From Mariniblastus sp. (GTDB taxonomy: Bacteria; Planctomycetota; Planctomycetia; Pirellulales; Pirellulaceae), in assembly GCA_028823415.1 (NCBI GenBank), contig JAPKBL010000031.1, positions 1 to 43,612 of the forward strand: a DNA stretch of 43,612 nucleotides. The letters are read 5' to 3'. Shown here one piece after another: positions 1 to 8,070 of this stretch. Each line of letters opens with the position of its first letter. The first letter of the stretch is position 1. The translations under genes were made by a program, and so were the position numbers. Below the pieces are notes generated by a model. It searched no databases. It saw only the letters and a program-made list of their open reading frames with translations, and was not told the origin of the DNA.

Positions 1-52
1 CTCTCAACGTTAATTGAACCTCTCAACGTTAATTGAACCTCTCAACGTTAAG
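1..52. repeat. 19-bp direct repeats at the window edge
   Basis: Two perfect copies of ctctcaacgttaattgaac (1-19 and 20-38) are followed by a partial third copy (39-52, diverging after cgttaa). Each unit contains AACGTT and the dyad TCAA-N6-TTGA. The array begins at the window edge, so more copies may lie upstream. It sits just past the 3' end of nrdR. Its role is unknown; protein-binding iterons or a simple minisatellite are both possible. Confidence 0.85.
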
Positions 53-60
53 CAACTGGG

Positions 61-540
61 CTAAACGTCGCTGTCGACATGTAATTGATGCTTGTCGAAA
101 ATAGGCCGCACTTCCTCTAGGAAGTCATGAATATCACGAAATTGTCGGTAGACAGATCCAAAACGAATGTACGCAACATCATCGAGCTCGATCAGTTTCT
201 CCATGACCATCTCGCCAATAATCCGGCTCTCGAGTTCAGATTTGCCATTCATGTAAACACCCTGAATGATCTCGGTGATGACTTGCTCCACGCGATCAGT
301 TGGAATCGGCCGCTTCCAACAGGCACGTTCGAGGCCTTGTCGGATTTTTTCGGGCCTGAAGGGCTCACGCGAACCGTCTTTCTTAACCACCCGAATTTCC
401 AACTCTGCAACGCGTTCGTAGGTCGTAAATCTCTTTTCGCAACTGACGCACATGCGGCGCCGGCGAATCACGAAACCGTCCTCCCCCGAGCGGGAATCGA
501 TCACTTTGTCATTGTCAATTTGGCAGTAGGGGCACTTCAT
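61..540 (-). CDS. nrdR: Transcriptional repressor NrdR
   Basis: NrdR represses ribonucleotide reductase operons in response to (d)ATP. The 159-residue product has the family length and layout. An N-terminal zinc ribbon carries C3/C6 and C31/C34, with the typical basic RRRR stretch just before the second pair. An ATP-cone follows from about residue 49 to 139. The start is the ATG at 540, which places the Cys pair immediately at the N terminus as in all NrdR proteins; there is no clear ribosome-binding site. No ribonucleotide reductase gene or NrdR box is visible in the window, so its targets are elsewhere. Identification is by family-wide motif agreement and is very secure. Confidence 0.96.
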   Translation of the reverse strand: MKCPYCQIDNDKVIDSRSGEDGFVIRRRRMCVSCEKRFTTYERVAELEIRVVKKDGSREPFRPEKIRQGLERACWKRPIPTDRVEQVITEIIQGVYMNGKSELESRIIGEMVMEKLIELDDVAYIRFGSVYRQFRDIHDFLEEVRPIFDKHQLHVDSDV

Positions 541-579
541 TTAAGACCAAAAATGAGTTAGGTGTCAAAAAGTATCGCA

Positions 580-607
580 GATATACCCCTGAAGAGTATC
601 TATTCAA
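580..607 (-). promoter_or_regulatory. Candidate sigma-70-type promoter for nrdR
   Basis: Read on the minus strand, TTGAAT (607-602) and TATATC (585-580) are separated by 16 bases and lie about 40 bases upstream of the nrdR ATG. The match to the -35/-10 consensus is moderate. The rest of 541-776 is AT-rich, without another feature I can support. Confidence 0.35.
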
Positions 608-776
608 TATACCTCAAATGGTTCTGTTAATAAACAATGCACCTTTAATTCCCCAAATTTGAAATTAATCTATACAATTGAGCCGTAAAAGAACTTCCAA
701 AAAACCGAACCCGCCCTCAATCTAATGGGCATTTCGCCAAACCTATATTGACTACCAGAGCCAGCAAAGGCCCCCA

Positions 777-1253
777 ATGGCTTCAGAGATACGACATCCG
801 GTAAAATTCGCCCTCGCGAGTCTGCTTGGGCCACTCGCCGCAATCGGATTGATTTTCGCTACCATGGCAACCGCGTTTCTCACCATCGACAGTCTGTACA
901 CCAACCCTTCGGTGTGGGTTTGTTTTGGAGTCCTATTCCTTCTTTTTTGTTTGTACCTCAGTCTCGCATTTATCATCTCAATCCGGTTGAATCCATTTGA
1001 ATATGATTCTGAATATATTTATTCTCGCAAAGGCTTGTTGAAGACAGGCATACTGCAAACAAGTTTTCGCGCGTTGGATGAGATACTCTATTCTCAAAAT
1101 CTCATCCAGCAAATTACGGGGTCCGGCACTATTGTGTTGAAGGCCAAGGACAAGGAACAATTACTTTGCAAACTCAGAGGCGTCGCAAATGTTGAATCTA
1201 CCGCAGGTGCTCTTGAAAAATTAAGACTCGCGATGCAACAAGTTTCACGATGA
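777..1253 (+). CDS. Membrane protein with C-terminal bacterial PH-like domain
   Basis: The 158-residue protein has two predicted transmembrane helices (about residues 10-34 and 46-69) joined by a short loop. A soluble C-terminal half of about 85 residues resembles the bacterial PH (DUF304/bPH2) pattern: a Tyr-rich strand, a 'kGll+tgi' turn, a polar strand leading to a Gln-containing segment, then a 'GsGtIvL' strand and a closing helix. Such domains usually sit next to membrane helices; their ligands are mostly unknown. The ATG at 777 has no strong ribosome-binding site. The gene faces the zinc-finger membrane protein convergently. The membrane topology is clear; the PH assignment is inferred from pattern only. 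Confidence 0.6.
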   Translation: MASEIRHPVKFALASLLGPLAAIGLIFATMATAFLTIDSLYTNPSVWVCFGVLFLLFCLYLSLAFIISIRLNPFEYDSEYIYSRKGLLKTGILQTSFRALDEILYSQNLIQQITGSGTIVLKAKDKEQLLCKLRGVANVESTAGALEKLRLAMQQVSR

Positions 1254-1287
1254 TCTTGGACGCCGTGTTATCGCCTCAGTAACTGGG

Positions 1288-1307
1288 AGACCGAGCAAGA
1301 GCGGTCT
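1288..1307. terminator. Hairpin between convergent genes
   Basis: AGACCG (1288-1293) and CGGTCT (1302-1307) form a perfect 6-bp stem with an 8-base loop in the 115-base gap between two convergent genes. There is no T-run on either side, so it is at best a weak or factor-assisted bidirectional terminator. Confidence 0.35.
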
Positions 1308-1368
1308 TGATTCAGCAAAAGGAACTACCTCAGCCGATTTTTCATAGAGAGATCAACACGCGTTCCAA

Positions 1369-1815
1369 CTACGGATTGGGGGACTGCACGAGCCTCGGTT
1401 TTAGCGTGGCATTATGAGGTCGCGTCGGACACACGTCGCTTCCACTGCAGCAAAGGGTTTTATACCGCTTGCGGCATTCCGGGCAATTCAAAATATGAAC
1501 CGCAATCTTCTTTTTATGTCCTGAATTTGAGATCGCACCATTCACAAACGCAACCAATTCTGCATTGACCGAGACGCAATTCATTCCACTCATCTTGTCA
1601 GAAATAGAGGTCGCCGATTGATGCGACTGGGCGTCCGACTGGACAAAAAAGACAGCCACCGTCGCAACGATCACGCCTAAGGTTAATCCCGCACCCAATA
1701 CAGCGCCAACGATCACGCCTCGATTGGCATTACTGGTTTCCGCGGTATTAAAAATTGTACCAGGATGGCAGGGATCCCAGTTGTCGCTTTTGGACTCTCG
1801 TTTATTCATCAGCAT
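1369..1815 (-). CDS. Small membrane protein with C-terminal HC2-type zinc-finger-like motif
   Basis: The 148-residue product has a polar N terminus, one strong transmembrane helix (about residues 33-58) and a C-terminal segment with C80, H107, C111 and C114. This follows the C-(~26)-H-x3-C-x2-C pattern of the putative zinc-finger (zf-HC2) found in anti-sigma factors. Anti-sigma factors normally carry this motif N-terminal of the helix; here it is C-terminal, so the topology is inverted or the motif is extracytoplasmic. More Cys follow at 122, 123 and 129. No sigma factor gene is adjacent; the nearest regulator is the Crp/Fnr gene upstream on the same strand. Function unknown. The start could be residue 1 or 3. 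Confidence 0.6.
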   Translation of the reverse strand: MLMNKRESKSDNWDPCHPGTIFNTAETSNANRGVIVGAVLGAGLTLGVIVATVAVFFVQSDAQSHQSATSISDKMSGMNCVSVNAELVAFVNGAISNSGHKKKIAVHILNCPECRKRYKTLCCSGSDVCPTRPHNATLKPRLVQSPNP

Positions 1816-1944
1816 ATCTGAACATAAAAAACCACTTTCTCAAAACTCAAGACAGTAGTTTGACCATAATTTGATTGCGAGATTGTAATTCAAACCACAA
1901 CCAGCAAAATGTTCATCAAAAAACAGCGGTTTATGTAATCGTCT

Positions 1945-2697
1945 TTACTGAGAATTGAAGCGAGGGATGTACTGAGTGGCCGCGAGTACCGGCAGATTCA
2001 TCGTCGGCGCAAGTTCGTTGACCTCAGAGGCAAGCCGATCGAGATCCGTAATAATGACTCGGCGTCGAGAGATCCGAAGAAAATTTTCTTTTTGAAGCTG
2101 ACCCAATACCACCGTGACGGTTTCTCGCGTGCTGCCGATGATACAGGCCATTTCCTGATGAGACAATCGGATATTCAACGTGATTCCGTCGTCTGTCATC
2201 TGGCCATACTTCTCGCATAGCTCAAGAAGAAGATGAATCACGCGTTCACGATTGGAGCGGAATAACAAGTTACGCAATCGCTTTTCAACACGTTGCCTTC
2301 GAGATCCGATCAACTTAGTGACCCCCAAAACGATTTCCGGGTACTTCCGGATCACGACGCGCAACGCAGGTTTTGGTAATAAAACTAACGTCGTTTTTTC
2401 GGTCGTTTCGACATACTCGTCGCGTCGCTCGCTACCCAACAGCGACAACTCACCGAATATCTCACCTGAGTCAATAAAGCCAAGAATTGATTGCTTGCCA
2501 TCGGGAGTCGCATGACAAACCTTCACTCGCCCTTGAGCGACCAGAATCACTCCATCGGCTTGGTCTTGAGGAAGATAGACTGCCTCGCCACGTTTTAACT
2601 TTCGCATCCGCGACTGGGATTCGAGTTCAGAGATATCTGCCGCAGACAACTGAGAAAACAAGTTGCAATTTTTGATGTACCAGAAACTATCAGCCAT
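1945..2697 (-). CDS. Crp/Fnr-family transcriptional regulator
   Basis: The 250-residue cytoplasmic regulator has an N-terminal cyclic-nucleotide-binding beta-roll (about residues 12-125), a dimerisation helix and a C-terminal winged helix (about 150-225). The recognition helix contains 'STRETVTVVL', the typical Crp/Fnr S/T-R-E-T pattern. No N-terminal Cys cluster for an Fnr iron-sulfur centre is present, and the ligand is not predictable. An open frame extends six codons upstream, but the ATG at 2697 has AGGGG (2709-2705) at 7-base spacing, which decides the start. A perfect 11-bp palindrome lies just upstream (2717-2727) and might be an autoregulatory site. The family is certain; the regulon is unknown. 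Confidence 0.92.
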   Translation of the reverse strand: MADSFWYIKNCNLFSQLSAADISELESQSRMRKLKRGEAVYLPQDQADGVILVAQGRVKVCHATPDGKQSILGFIDSGEIFGELSLLGSERRDEYVETTEKTTLVLLPKPALRVVIRKYPEIVLGVTKLIGSRRQRVEKRLRNLLFRSNRERVIHLLLELCEKYGQMTDDGITLNIRLSHQEMACIIGSTRETVTVVLGQLQKENFLRISRRRVIITDLDRLASEVNELAPTMNLPVLAATQYIPRFNSQ

Positions 2698-2716
2698 TTT
2701 AATTCCCCTGACCAAA

Positions 2717-2727
2717 CCGATTATCGG
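2717..2727. promoter_or_regulatory. Perfect inverted repeat upstream of the Crp/Fnr gene
   Basis: CCGAT-T-ATCGG (5+1+5) sits eight bases upstream of the ribosome-binding site of the Crp/Fnr-family gene. It does not match the classic TGTGA-N6-TCACA or TTGAT-N4-ATCAA sites. A role as operator is only an inference from position. Confidence 0.3.
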
Positions 2728-2933
2728 CGAGATGCCACCGATCGCAACATTGACTAACGTTCACAAGCGACCTTGGTCCCGACCCACTACTAGATGATTC
2801 AAACTGTGTTTTTATTTACGCATTGAATCGGAAAAAAAGCCAGAAAATTGTTTAAAACTCCACTAGCCCTGCAAAATCACGATGGAATTACAACGCAAAC
2901 GCTTTGGCAAAACCTATTCTTTTGCAATAAATT

Positions 2934-5933
2934 TCATCGTCCGCCACGTCCAGAACCGCCGCCGCGACCACCGGAAGTGGGAGCACCACCACGTGATGAG
3001 CCACCTGACTGCTGGGCTCGCTGCTGTATCGCTTTCATAAATGCCTGTCGCTGGGCGTCTGCCTGAGATGATGAACTTGCCGGAGTCGAACTTGGCCTAC
3101 TCGCAGGCGCCGCCTTGGAACCGTCGACAGCTTCTCCAGTATCTGAATCGATTTCAACAATTTTGTCCCCAAACATCGCTCGCAATGTCTGTATCTGGAG
3201 TGCCAAGTCTCCAGCATCCGGAATGATTTCGAATTTTTTGGGAATGCTAAGATCTGCCTGATCGAGTTGTTCGACTCGCTTGAGTACTTCCTCGTAGAGA
3301 GCGTTTGTCCCAGTTACCAAGATCTTACTTGTTACCGTATCGACGCCGAGCTTCCCTTTGGGCTTTGATTTTTCGAGGTCAGCCGAACCACTTCTCCCGC
3401 CCTTACCACCACCGGCGAGTTGCTGCATCATTTTCATCATCTGAGCCGCTTCCTTGTTCTGCCCGCCACCCTGCGATTGTTGTCCGGTATCAAGTAAATC
3501 GGAAAGCTGTTCTTCAATAATGTTTTTGAGTTCTGTCGGATCACGATGAATTACATCAATCGTGTAAAACTCTCCAACTAACTCAGGATTACGAGGAGGC
3601 TCTGGCTGATCCAAGGTGTCGATTAGATTCGTAATTTCTTCAATGTCATTGCCCGTGGCACCACGTACCCAGAGCCAGTTGAACTTCATATCGACGCCAA
3701 ACTGAACGTCGCCCTCGAGAGTCCCTCCGACATCCCCCCCACCTAGGTCACCGCCCAATAATCCACCAAGCAAGTCTCCACCACCGCCGAGCATGTTACT
3801 CATCATCCCGCCCATGATTCCGCCGGCACCGCCTCCGCCACCACCGCCGCTTTCAACAAGCCCGTAATATTCTTCTAAGAAACCCAACATCTCATCAGCA
3901 CCTCGAAAAACGAGCTGATAAAACTGCGGGCCCTGAGCATCAGAAACGGATCCTAGACGGCTGTAAATCTCAGCCTCCAAATCATCCAACGCATCAAAAT
4001 CTTTTGAGTCTAAAACCATCCCGAATTCGGTGAACTTGACCTCAATGGGCGCCCCTGGAACCGAATCTTGTTGAACGGCGGGTCGGTAATCCTGATTTCG
4101 ACTAACACCCTCATCGGTTTCCGCTGGCTCTGTTTCCTGAAACGGAACCAACAAACTAGTCGCCGATTGGGAAATTCCTAGCAGAGATGAGATTAGGAAA
4201 ACAGATTCATTAACGGCCGGTGTCCACTGACTCCCTCGATAACCTCGCCCCTCTGGTTGACTTGGCTTGAAACTGCCACTGCCATCAGGCAAATCGAATA
4301 ACGATGGAAAGTCATCCTCGGACGGTGTGATGATGCGAGATCGAATGTTTTTTCGATCCTCCGGCATAATGATCTCGATCTTGTTTGACCGTCCGTTCAT
4401 TTGGAGTAAATCTTCGATCATCGGCAATATCGAATCCTGCTCGTTTTCAGACATATCAATGATTCTTCGACCTGTCCGAGGCCCAGTGTCGGGAATCGTT
4501 GCGTTTTCGTCGAGGTTCTCAACCATACGTTTGACGTTCGCAACCTCTTGAGGAGTTCCACTGACAATAATCTGATTCAATTCTGACTGCGCCATCATTA
4601 CAGGCCCGGTAGCGGTCTCTTCCGAAGTTTGGCGGAACATATTTTGAAGGATGATGATCACCTCAGTTGGGTCGCGTTTTTTGAGCGTAATAATCGCAAA
4701 ATCTTCGCTGTCCACCTCAGAGAGTGCCGCTAAATAATCTTTCACTTTTGTGTGAATCTCAGTGACTGTCAGCACTGTAATGGTTCCCGTCTCTTCGTCT
4801 TGGTCCATTTTTACATCTTGACCTTCAAGCATCGTGTCTAAAACATTAAACGCCAACTTGGGGTCAGTGAGAACCGAGTAGCTTACCAAGAACGGCTCTT
4901 CAAATTCTCCGTCTCCGTCGATTGGTTCGGGAGCAGTATCGATCAGCGCTGCGACCGTTTCAAACTTCTTGAGATACTTTTCAGTCCCGCTAATAAACAT
5001 CCGATCCCCAAAAGGATCGACCGAAATAGCGAGGTCTCCATCATCATATTCACGATTGTTTTGATCTGCGTCCATACGAAGCAAAGGCCGAGCTTGAAGA
5101 AGAAATGACTCGGAATCTACGTGCTTCAAGCGGTAAGTCGAAATCGCTTGTTCTCCACCGTTCATGCGGTTTTGAGAAACCTCCATTAAATCACGGATCT
5201 CTCGGAGACGTCCGCCAGTTTCGCGAATACGGATTTGGTTAGCCGCTGGGAATACGGCGGAATAATCTTTGTTCTCTGAGCTAATCATTGGACGCAGTTG
5301 ATCGAAGAGCTGTTGTGCATCGAGCGTCCCAACATCAAATACGCAGTAAATGGTCTCGAATTTCCCGCGTTGGTTTAAATCCTCAACATCCACGACTTCA
5401 ATCAAATCGTCGGGGAAATTCGTATCCTTCGTCTTCCAAAGGACAAGCATGTCTCGATTGCGAATGAGAGTATAAGGCTCCTCAAGGAGCAACAACGCGT
5501 GATTTAACTGATCGAGTGCTTCAATAACCGTGTATTCCGTCTCGTCCTTGATCGTAAAAGCACCCTCGGGATAGGAGAAAACAGGCTGCAGTGAATAACC
5601 GGCTTGATCTGCAAACCATTCGATAACGCTTTCCCAATCAGTTTCCTCGAAGACGAACCTGACTTTTTTATCGACGCCGGTCACCGGATCCTCGGTTTTG
5701 ACAACCGCGCTCGTCGCACCAGTTGCCGCTTTCCCTGTCGCACTTTCGGCGGCAGGTGTCGCAACAGCAGGTGTCGCAACAGCAGGTGTCGCAACAGCAG
5801 GTGTCGCATCAGCAGGTGTCGCATCAGCAGCTTTCTGGCTCGCAGGAGTTGCCTCCTGGACGGCCAAACTCTCTGATGAGAAATTTGCGACAAATATCGA
5901 CGAGGCGATGGCTAAAAAGAAGAAATTCTTCAT
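2934..5933 (-). CDS. Exported protein with repeated secretin N-type domains, no recognisable secretin barrel
   Basis: The 999-residue protein starts with a Sec signal peptide (about 1-24) and an Ala/Thr/Pro-rich linker with ATPAV repeats (about 28-62). An N0/STN-like domain (about 92-168) follows, then several secretin_N-like modules (about 190-255, 263-333, 346-405, 411-476), a less ordered stretch, a Gly/Met-rich segment, another N-like module with a 'DVIHRDPTELKNIIEEQL' strand-helix, and a Gly/Arg/Ser-rich tail. I do not see the C-terminal secretin beta-barrel domain or its VPxLGxIPxLG-type motif, so it is probably not a pore on its own. It stands alone, without type II secretion genes. 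It may be a periplasmic scaffold; the function is unknown. The ATG at 5933 directly precedes the signal peptide. Confidence 0.75.
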   Translation of the reverse strand: MKNFFFLAIASSIFVANFSSESLAVQEATPASQKAADATPADATPAVATPAVATPAVATPAAESATGKAATGATSAVVKTEDPVTGVDKKVRFVFEETDWESVIEWFADQAGYSLQPVFSYPEGAFTIKDETEYTVIEALDQLNHALLLLEEPYTLIRNRDMLVLWKTKDTNFPDDLIEVVDVEDLNQRGKFETIYCVFDVGTLDAQQLFDQLRPMISSENKDYSAVFPAANQIRIRETGGRLREIRDLMEVSQNRMNGGEQAISTYRLKHVDSESFLLQARPLLRMDADQNNREYDDGDLAISVDPFGDRMFISGTEKYLKKFETVAALIDTAPEPIDGDGEFEEPFLVSYSVLTDPKLAFNVLDTMLEGQDVKMDQDEETGTITVLTVTEIHTKVKDYLAALSEVDSEDFAIITLKKRDPTEVIIILQNMFRQTSEETATGPVMMAQSELNQIIVSGTPQEVANVKRMVENLDENATIPDTGPRTGRRIIDMSENEQDSILPMIEDLLQMNGRSNKIEIIMPEDRKNIRSRIITPSEDDFPSLFDLPDGSGSFKPSQPEGRGYRGSQWTPAVNESVFLISSLLGISQSATSLLVPFQETEPAETDEGVSRNQDYRPAVQQDSVPGAPIEVKFTEFGMVLDSKDFDALDDLEAEIYSRLGSVSDAQGPQFYQLVFRGADEMLGFLEEYYGLVESGGGGGGGAGGIMGGMMSNMLGGGGDLLGGLLGGDLGGGDVGGTLEGDVQFGVDMKFNWLWVRGATGNDIEEITNLIDTLDQPEPPRNPELVGEFYTIDVIHRDPTELKNIIEEQLSDLLDTGQQSQGGGQNKEAAQMMKMMQQLAGGGKGGRSGSADLEKSKPKGKLGVDTVTSKILVTGTNALYEEVLKRVEQLDQADLSIPKKFEIIPDAGDLALQIQTLRAMFGDKIVEIDSDTGEAVDGSKAAPASRPSSTPASSSSQADAQRQAFMKAIQQRAQQSGGSSRGGAPTSGGRGGGSGRGGR
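5749..5835. repeat. 15-bp in-frame tandem repeat coding for ATPAV units
   Basis: Three perfect copies of gcaacagcaggtgtc (5761-5805) are followed by two variants beginning gcatcagcag (5806-5835) and preceded by a partial copy. On the minus strand they encode the Ala-Thr-Pro-Ala-Val/Asp linker of the secretin-N-domain protein. Being a multiple of three, copy-number change would alter linker length without a frameshift. Confidence 0.9.
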
Positions 5934-5960
5934 GATTTACGATCTGCTTGTAATGTGTTC

Positions 5961-5978
5961 GGTTTTAGGTACAAAACC
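5961..5978. promoter_or_regulatory. Inverted repeat upstream of the secretin-N-domain gene
   Basis: GGTTTT (5961-5966) and AAAACC (5973-5978) form a 6+6+6 inverted repeat about 30 bases upstream of the start codon at 5933, within the leader or promoter. It could be an operator or an RNA hairpin; I cannot tell which. Confidence 0.3.
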
Positions 5979-6048
5979 TAGTATTGCTTCGGTTTTGAAA
6001 GAAAACAGGAGGGGCGCACCATACGGTCCGAAGAACTCACCCCCGACT

Positions 6049-6062
6049 ACCGAATATTCGGT
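6049..6062. promoter_or_regulatory. 14-bp perfect palindrome in the divergent promoter region
   Basis: ACCGAATATTCGGT is a perfect 14-bp palindrome midway between the divergent secretin-N-domain gene (start 5933) and tsaD (start 6196). A CACGTG palindrome follows at about 6078. Its position fits a binding site for a dimeric regulator of one or both genes, but the regulator is unknown. Confidence 0.4.
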
Positions 6063-6195
6063 TTATCGGGTAAATATCACGTGAATATCGATCGAACCCA
6101 GACAAAACGCCGATCGTCTAACCGGTGTTAAATTGCCCCTATCACCTTAAACTCACAAAATCAAAGAATGTTTCGACAATCGAAAAAATCACGCC

Positions 6196-7215
6196 ATGAA
6201 AATTTTGTGTATTGAGACAACCTGCGACGAAACCGCCGCCGCGATTGTGACCGGGGACCTAAAAGTCCTTGGTAGCGTCGTTTCCTCACAGGAAAAACTC
6301 CACGAGAAATTCAATGGTGTCGTGCCGGAAATTGCCGCTCGCGCGCACGTTGAACGGATTTTGCCGGTAATTCATGAAACTCTTGAAAAGTCTGATCTGA
6401 CTTTAAAAGACCTGGATGCGATCGCCGTAGCGAATACTCCCGGCCTTTCAGGTTCGCTTTTGGTTGGACTGGTTGCCGCCAAATCACTCTGCCTCGCGAG
6501 TAATTTACCCCTGATTGCCATCAACCACCTTCACGCCCACGTTTATGCCTGCCAATTGGCTTCCGCCCAGCCGGTATTTCCCTGTGTTGGCCTGATCGTC
6601 AGCGGGGGACATACTCACCTCTACCAGTACGATGACCCGTTAAACGCAAAATACCTCGGGGGAACCATTGATGATGCCGCCGGTGAGGCGTTCGACAAAG
6701 TCGCCAGTATGCTGGGACTTCCCTACCCAGGAGGCCCGGCGATTTCAAAAGCTGCACTTAACGGCAATCCCAAGGCCCACTCATTCCCAAGAAGCTTCAT
6801 CCATGAGCCGAGACTCGACTTCAGCTTTAGTGGGCTCAAAACCGCTGTCCGCTACGCAATTGGCGGCCCTGGCTGCAGCGACCTCGCCGGAATCCAACTC
6901 GACGATCAACAAATCGCCGATCTCAGCGCCAGCTTTGAGCAGGCCGTTGTCGATTGTCTCGTGGCAAAGTCGATCGCGGCGGTCCAAGCGTCGGGGCTAG
7001 ACCATTTGTGTGTCGGCGGGGGAGTCGCCGCCAACCGTGTTCTTCGCGAGCAACTGCAAATACGATGCGAGGAGAATGACCTGAAACTCCACATCGCTCC
7101 GCTTGAGCTCTGTACAGATAATGCGGTGATGGGTGCTATTGCAATCGAACGATTCAAAGCGGGGCTCTTCGAAGATCTCGACCTCGACATTAAGCCAGGC
7201 CTCGTCCGGCACTAG
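6196..7215 (+). CDS. tsaD: tRNA N6-adenosine threonylcarbamoyltransferase TsaD
   Basis: TsaD transfers the threonylcarbamoyl group from threonylcarbamoyl-AMP to A37 of ANN-decoding tRNAs, acting with TsaB and TsaE. The 339-residue length is typical. The N terminus 'ILCIETTCDETAAA' is the family signature, and H111 and H115 in 'HLHAH' match the metal-binding histidines. Glycine-rich nucleotide-binding segments follow (VSGGHTHL near 135, DDAAGEAFDK, VGGGVAANRVLR, and TDNAVMGAIA near the C terminus). The ATG at 6196 is right at the conserved N terminus. No tsaB or tsaE is nearby. The identification is essentially certain. Confidence 0.98.
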   Translation: MKILCIETTCDETAAAIVTGDLKVLGSVVSSQEKLHEKFNGVVPEIAARAHVERILPVIHETLEKSDLTLKDLDAIAVANTPGLSGSLLVGLVAAKSLCLASNLPLIAINHLHAHVYACQLASAQPVFPCVGLIVSGGHTHLYQYDDPLNAKYLGGTIDDAAGEAFDKVASMLGLPYPGGPAISKAALNGNPKAHSFPRSFIHEPRLDFSFSGLKTAVRYAIGGPGCSDLAGIQLDDQQIADLSASFEQAVVDCLVAKSIAAVQASGLDHLCVGGGVAANRVLREQLQIRCEENDLKLHIAPLELCTDNAVMGAIAIERFKAGLFEDLDLDIKPGLVRH

Positions 7216-7338
7216 GTTCGCACTCAAATCACACACCCCAACCCAAAAAGGCGGACCGAGACTCGATTAGCCAGGAAAAAACTGCGGGGCAAACAACCTA
7301 ACAGTCGGACTACTACGATTCTGTGCAATTCGAAAAAC

Positions 7339-8070
7339 TCAATTGGCAATTTTCAGACGATTAACCACCTTATAGACGCCGGGCTCAAGTCTCAATTGAC
7401 GTGTTAATCGATCACTATCGGCTCTGCTGCCAACCGACCCGCTGATCGTCGCTGTACGGTTTTTTAGGGAAACCGAATAGTTTTTCGAGCTCGCAATGTC
7501 GCCTGGTTGCAAGTCCATTCGCCTCTCGAATCTTCCGGCAACCTGAGCTTCGGATAACTTGGGGGCGTAGAAATTCGGACGAACTCGCGATCTCATGCTC
7601 CGCCGGATAATCTGAACTCCGTTAGTCGCCGCACCGAATCCACCAGCACCGGTTCCACCAATGTTGACTTGGTTGCTGTCGACATTGTTGACGCCACCTC
7701 CAAAACTCGCTCCGTCGGCCAACGGGGAACCAAGTAACTCACTCCGGCCAACAAAACCGGACTCTTGAATTTTCTCTGCGGTCGTTCCAATAAACCCTTG
7801 ATTTCGATTGTCCTCAAACTCATCGAACTCAACCGCAGAACCTAGCTCGCCAACGCCATCACCCGTTCCGGAAACGGTCGAACCGCCTGAACCACTCGCA
7901 GCGTTAGGGTCGATATTCGAGTCGACTGTTTCGAATTGCTCCGTCGACCCACCGGTGTCGGGTCTGGGCTCGGATCCTCCGCCTTGCCCAAAAGAGACAC
8001 CACCGCCAAAACAAAGAAAAAAACAAGCGCAAAAGAACAACGAATTGAGTGAGATTAATTTAGTAGACAC
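7339..8070 (-). CDS. Exported BON-like domain protein
   Basis: The 243-residue product has a signal peptide (about 1-28, ending near SFGQG), a long Gly/Ser/Asn-rich low-complexity middle (about 30-150) and a C-terminal module (about 192-243). That module, 'SVSLKNRTATISGSVGSRAD' followed by an R/L-rich helix and 'VYKVVNRLKI', fits the BON pattern (strand, G-S-V turn, helix, V-x-N-x-L strand). BON domains are thought to bind membranes or lipids. The start is a GTG at 8070 with AGGGG (8081-8077) at 6-base spacing. It is convergent with tsaD across a 123-base gap without a clear terminator. Export is clear; the cellular role is unknown. Confidence 0.65.
   Translation of the reverse strand: MSTKLISLNSLFFCACFFLCFGGGVSFGQGGGSEPRPDTGGSTEQFETVDSNIDPNAASGSGGSTVSGTGDGVGELGSAVEFDEFEDNRNQGFIGTTAEKIQESGFVGRSELLGSPLADGASFGGGVNNVDSNQVNIGGTGAGGFGAATNGVQIIRRSMRSRVRPNFYAPKLSEAQVAGRFERRMDLQPGDIASSKNYSVSLKNRTATISGSVGSRADSDRLTRQLRLEPGVYKVVNRLKIAN

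Noticed and set aside
127..561. Open frame on the plus strand over nrdR
   Set aside because: It lies fully antisense to a certain NrdR gene and has no family features or ribosome-binding site.
563..568. TTGACA read on the minus strand as a -35 for nrdR
   Set aside because: The matching -10 would fall over the start codon, so it cannot serve this gene.
5698..6084. Plus-strand frame rich in GVATA repeats
   Set aside because: It is the complement of the 15-bp linker repeat of the secretin-N-domain gene and runs into the promoter region.
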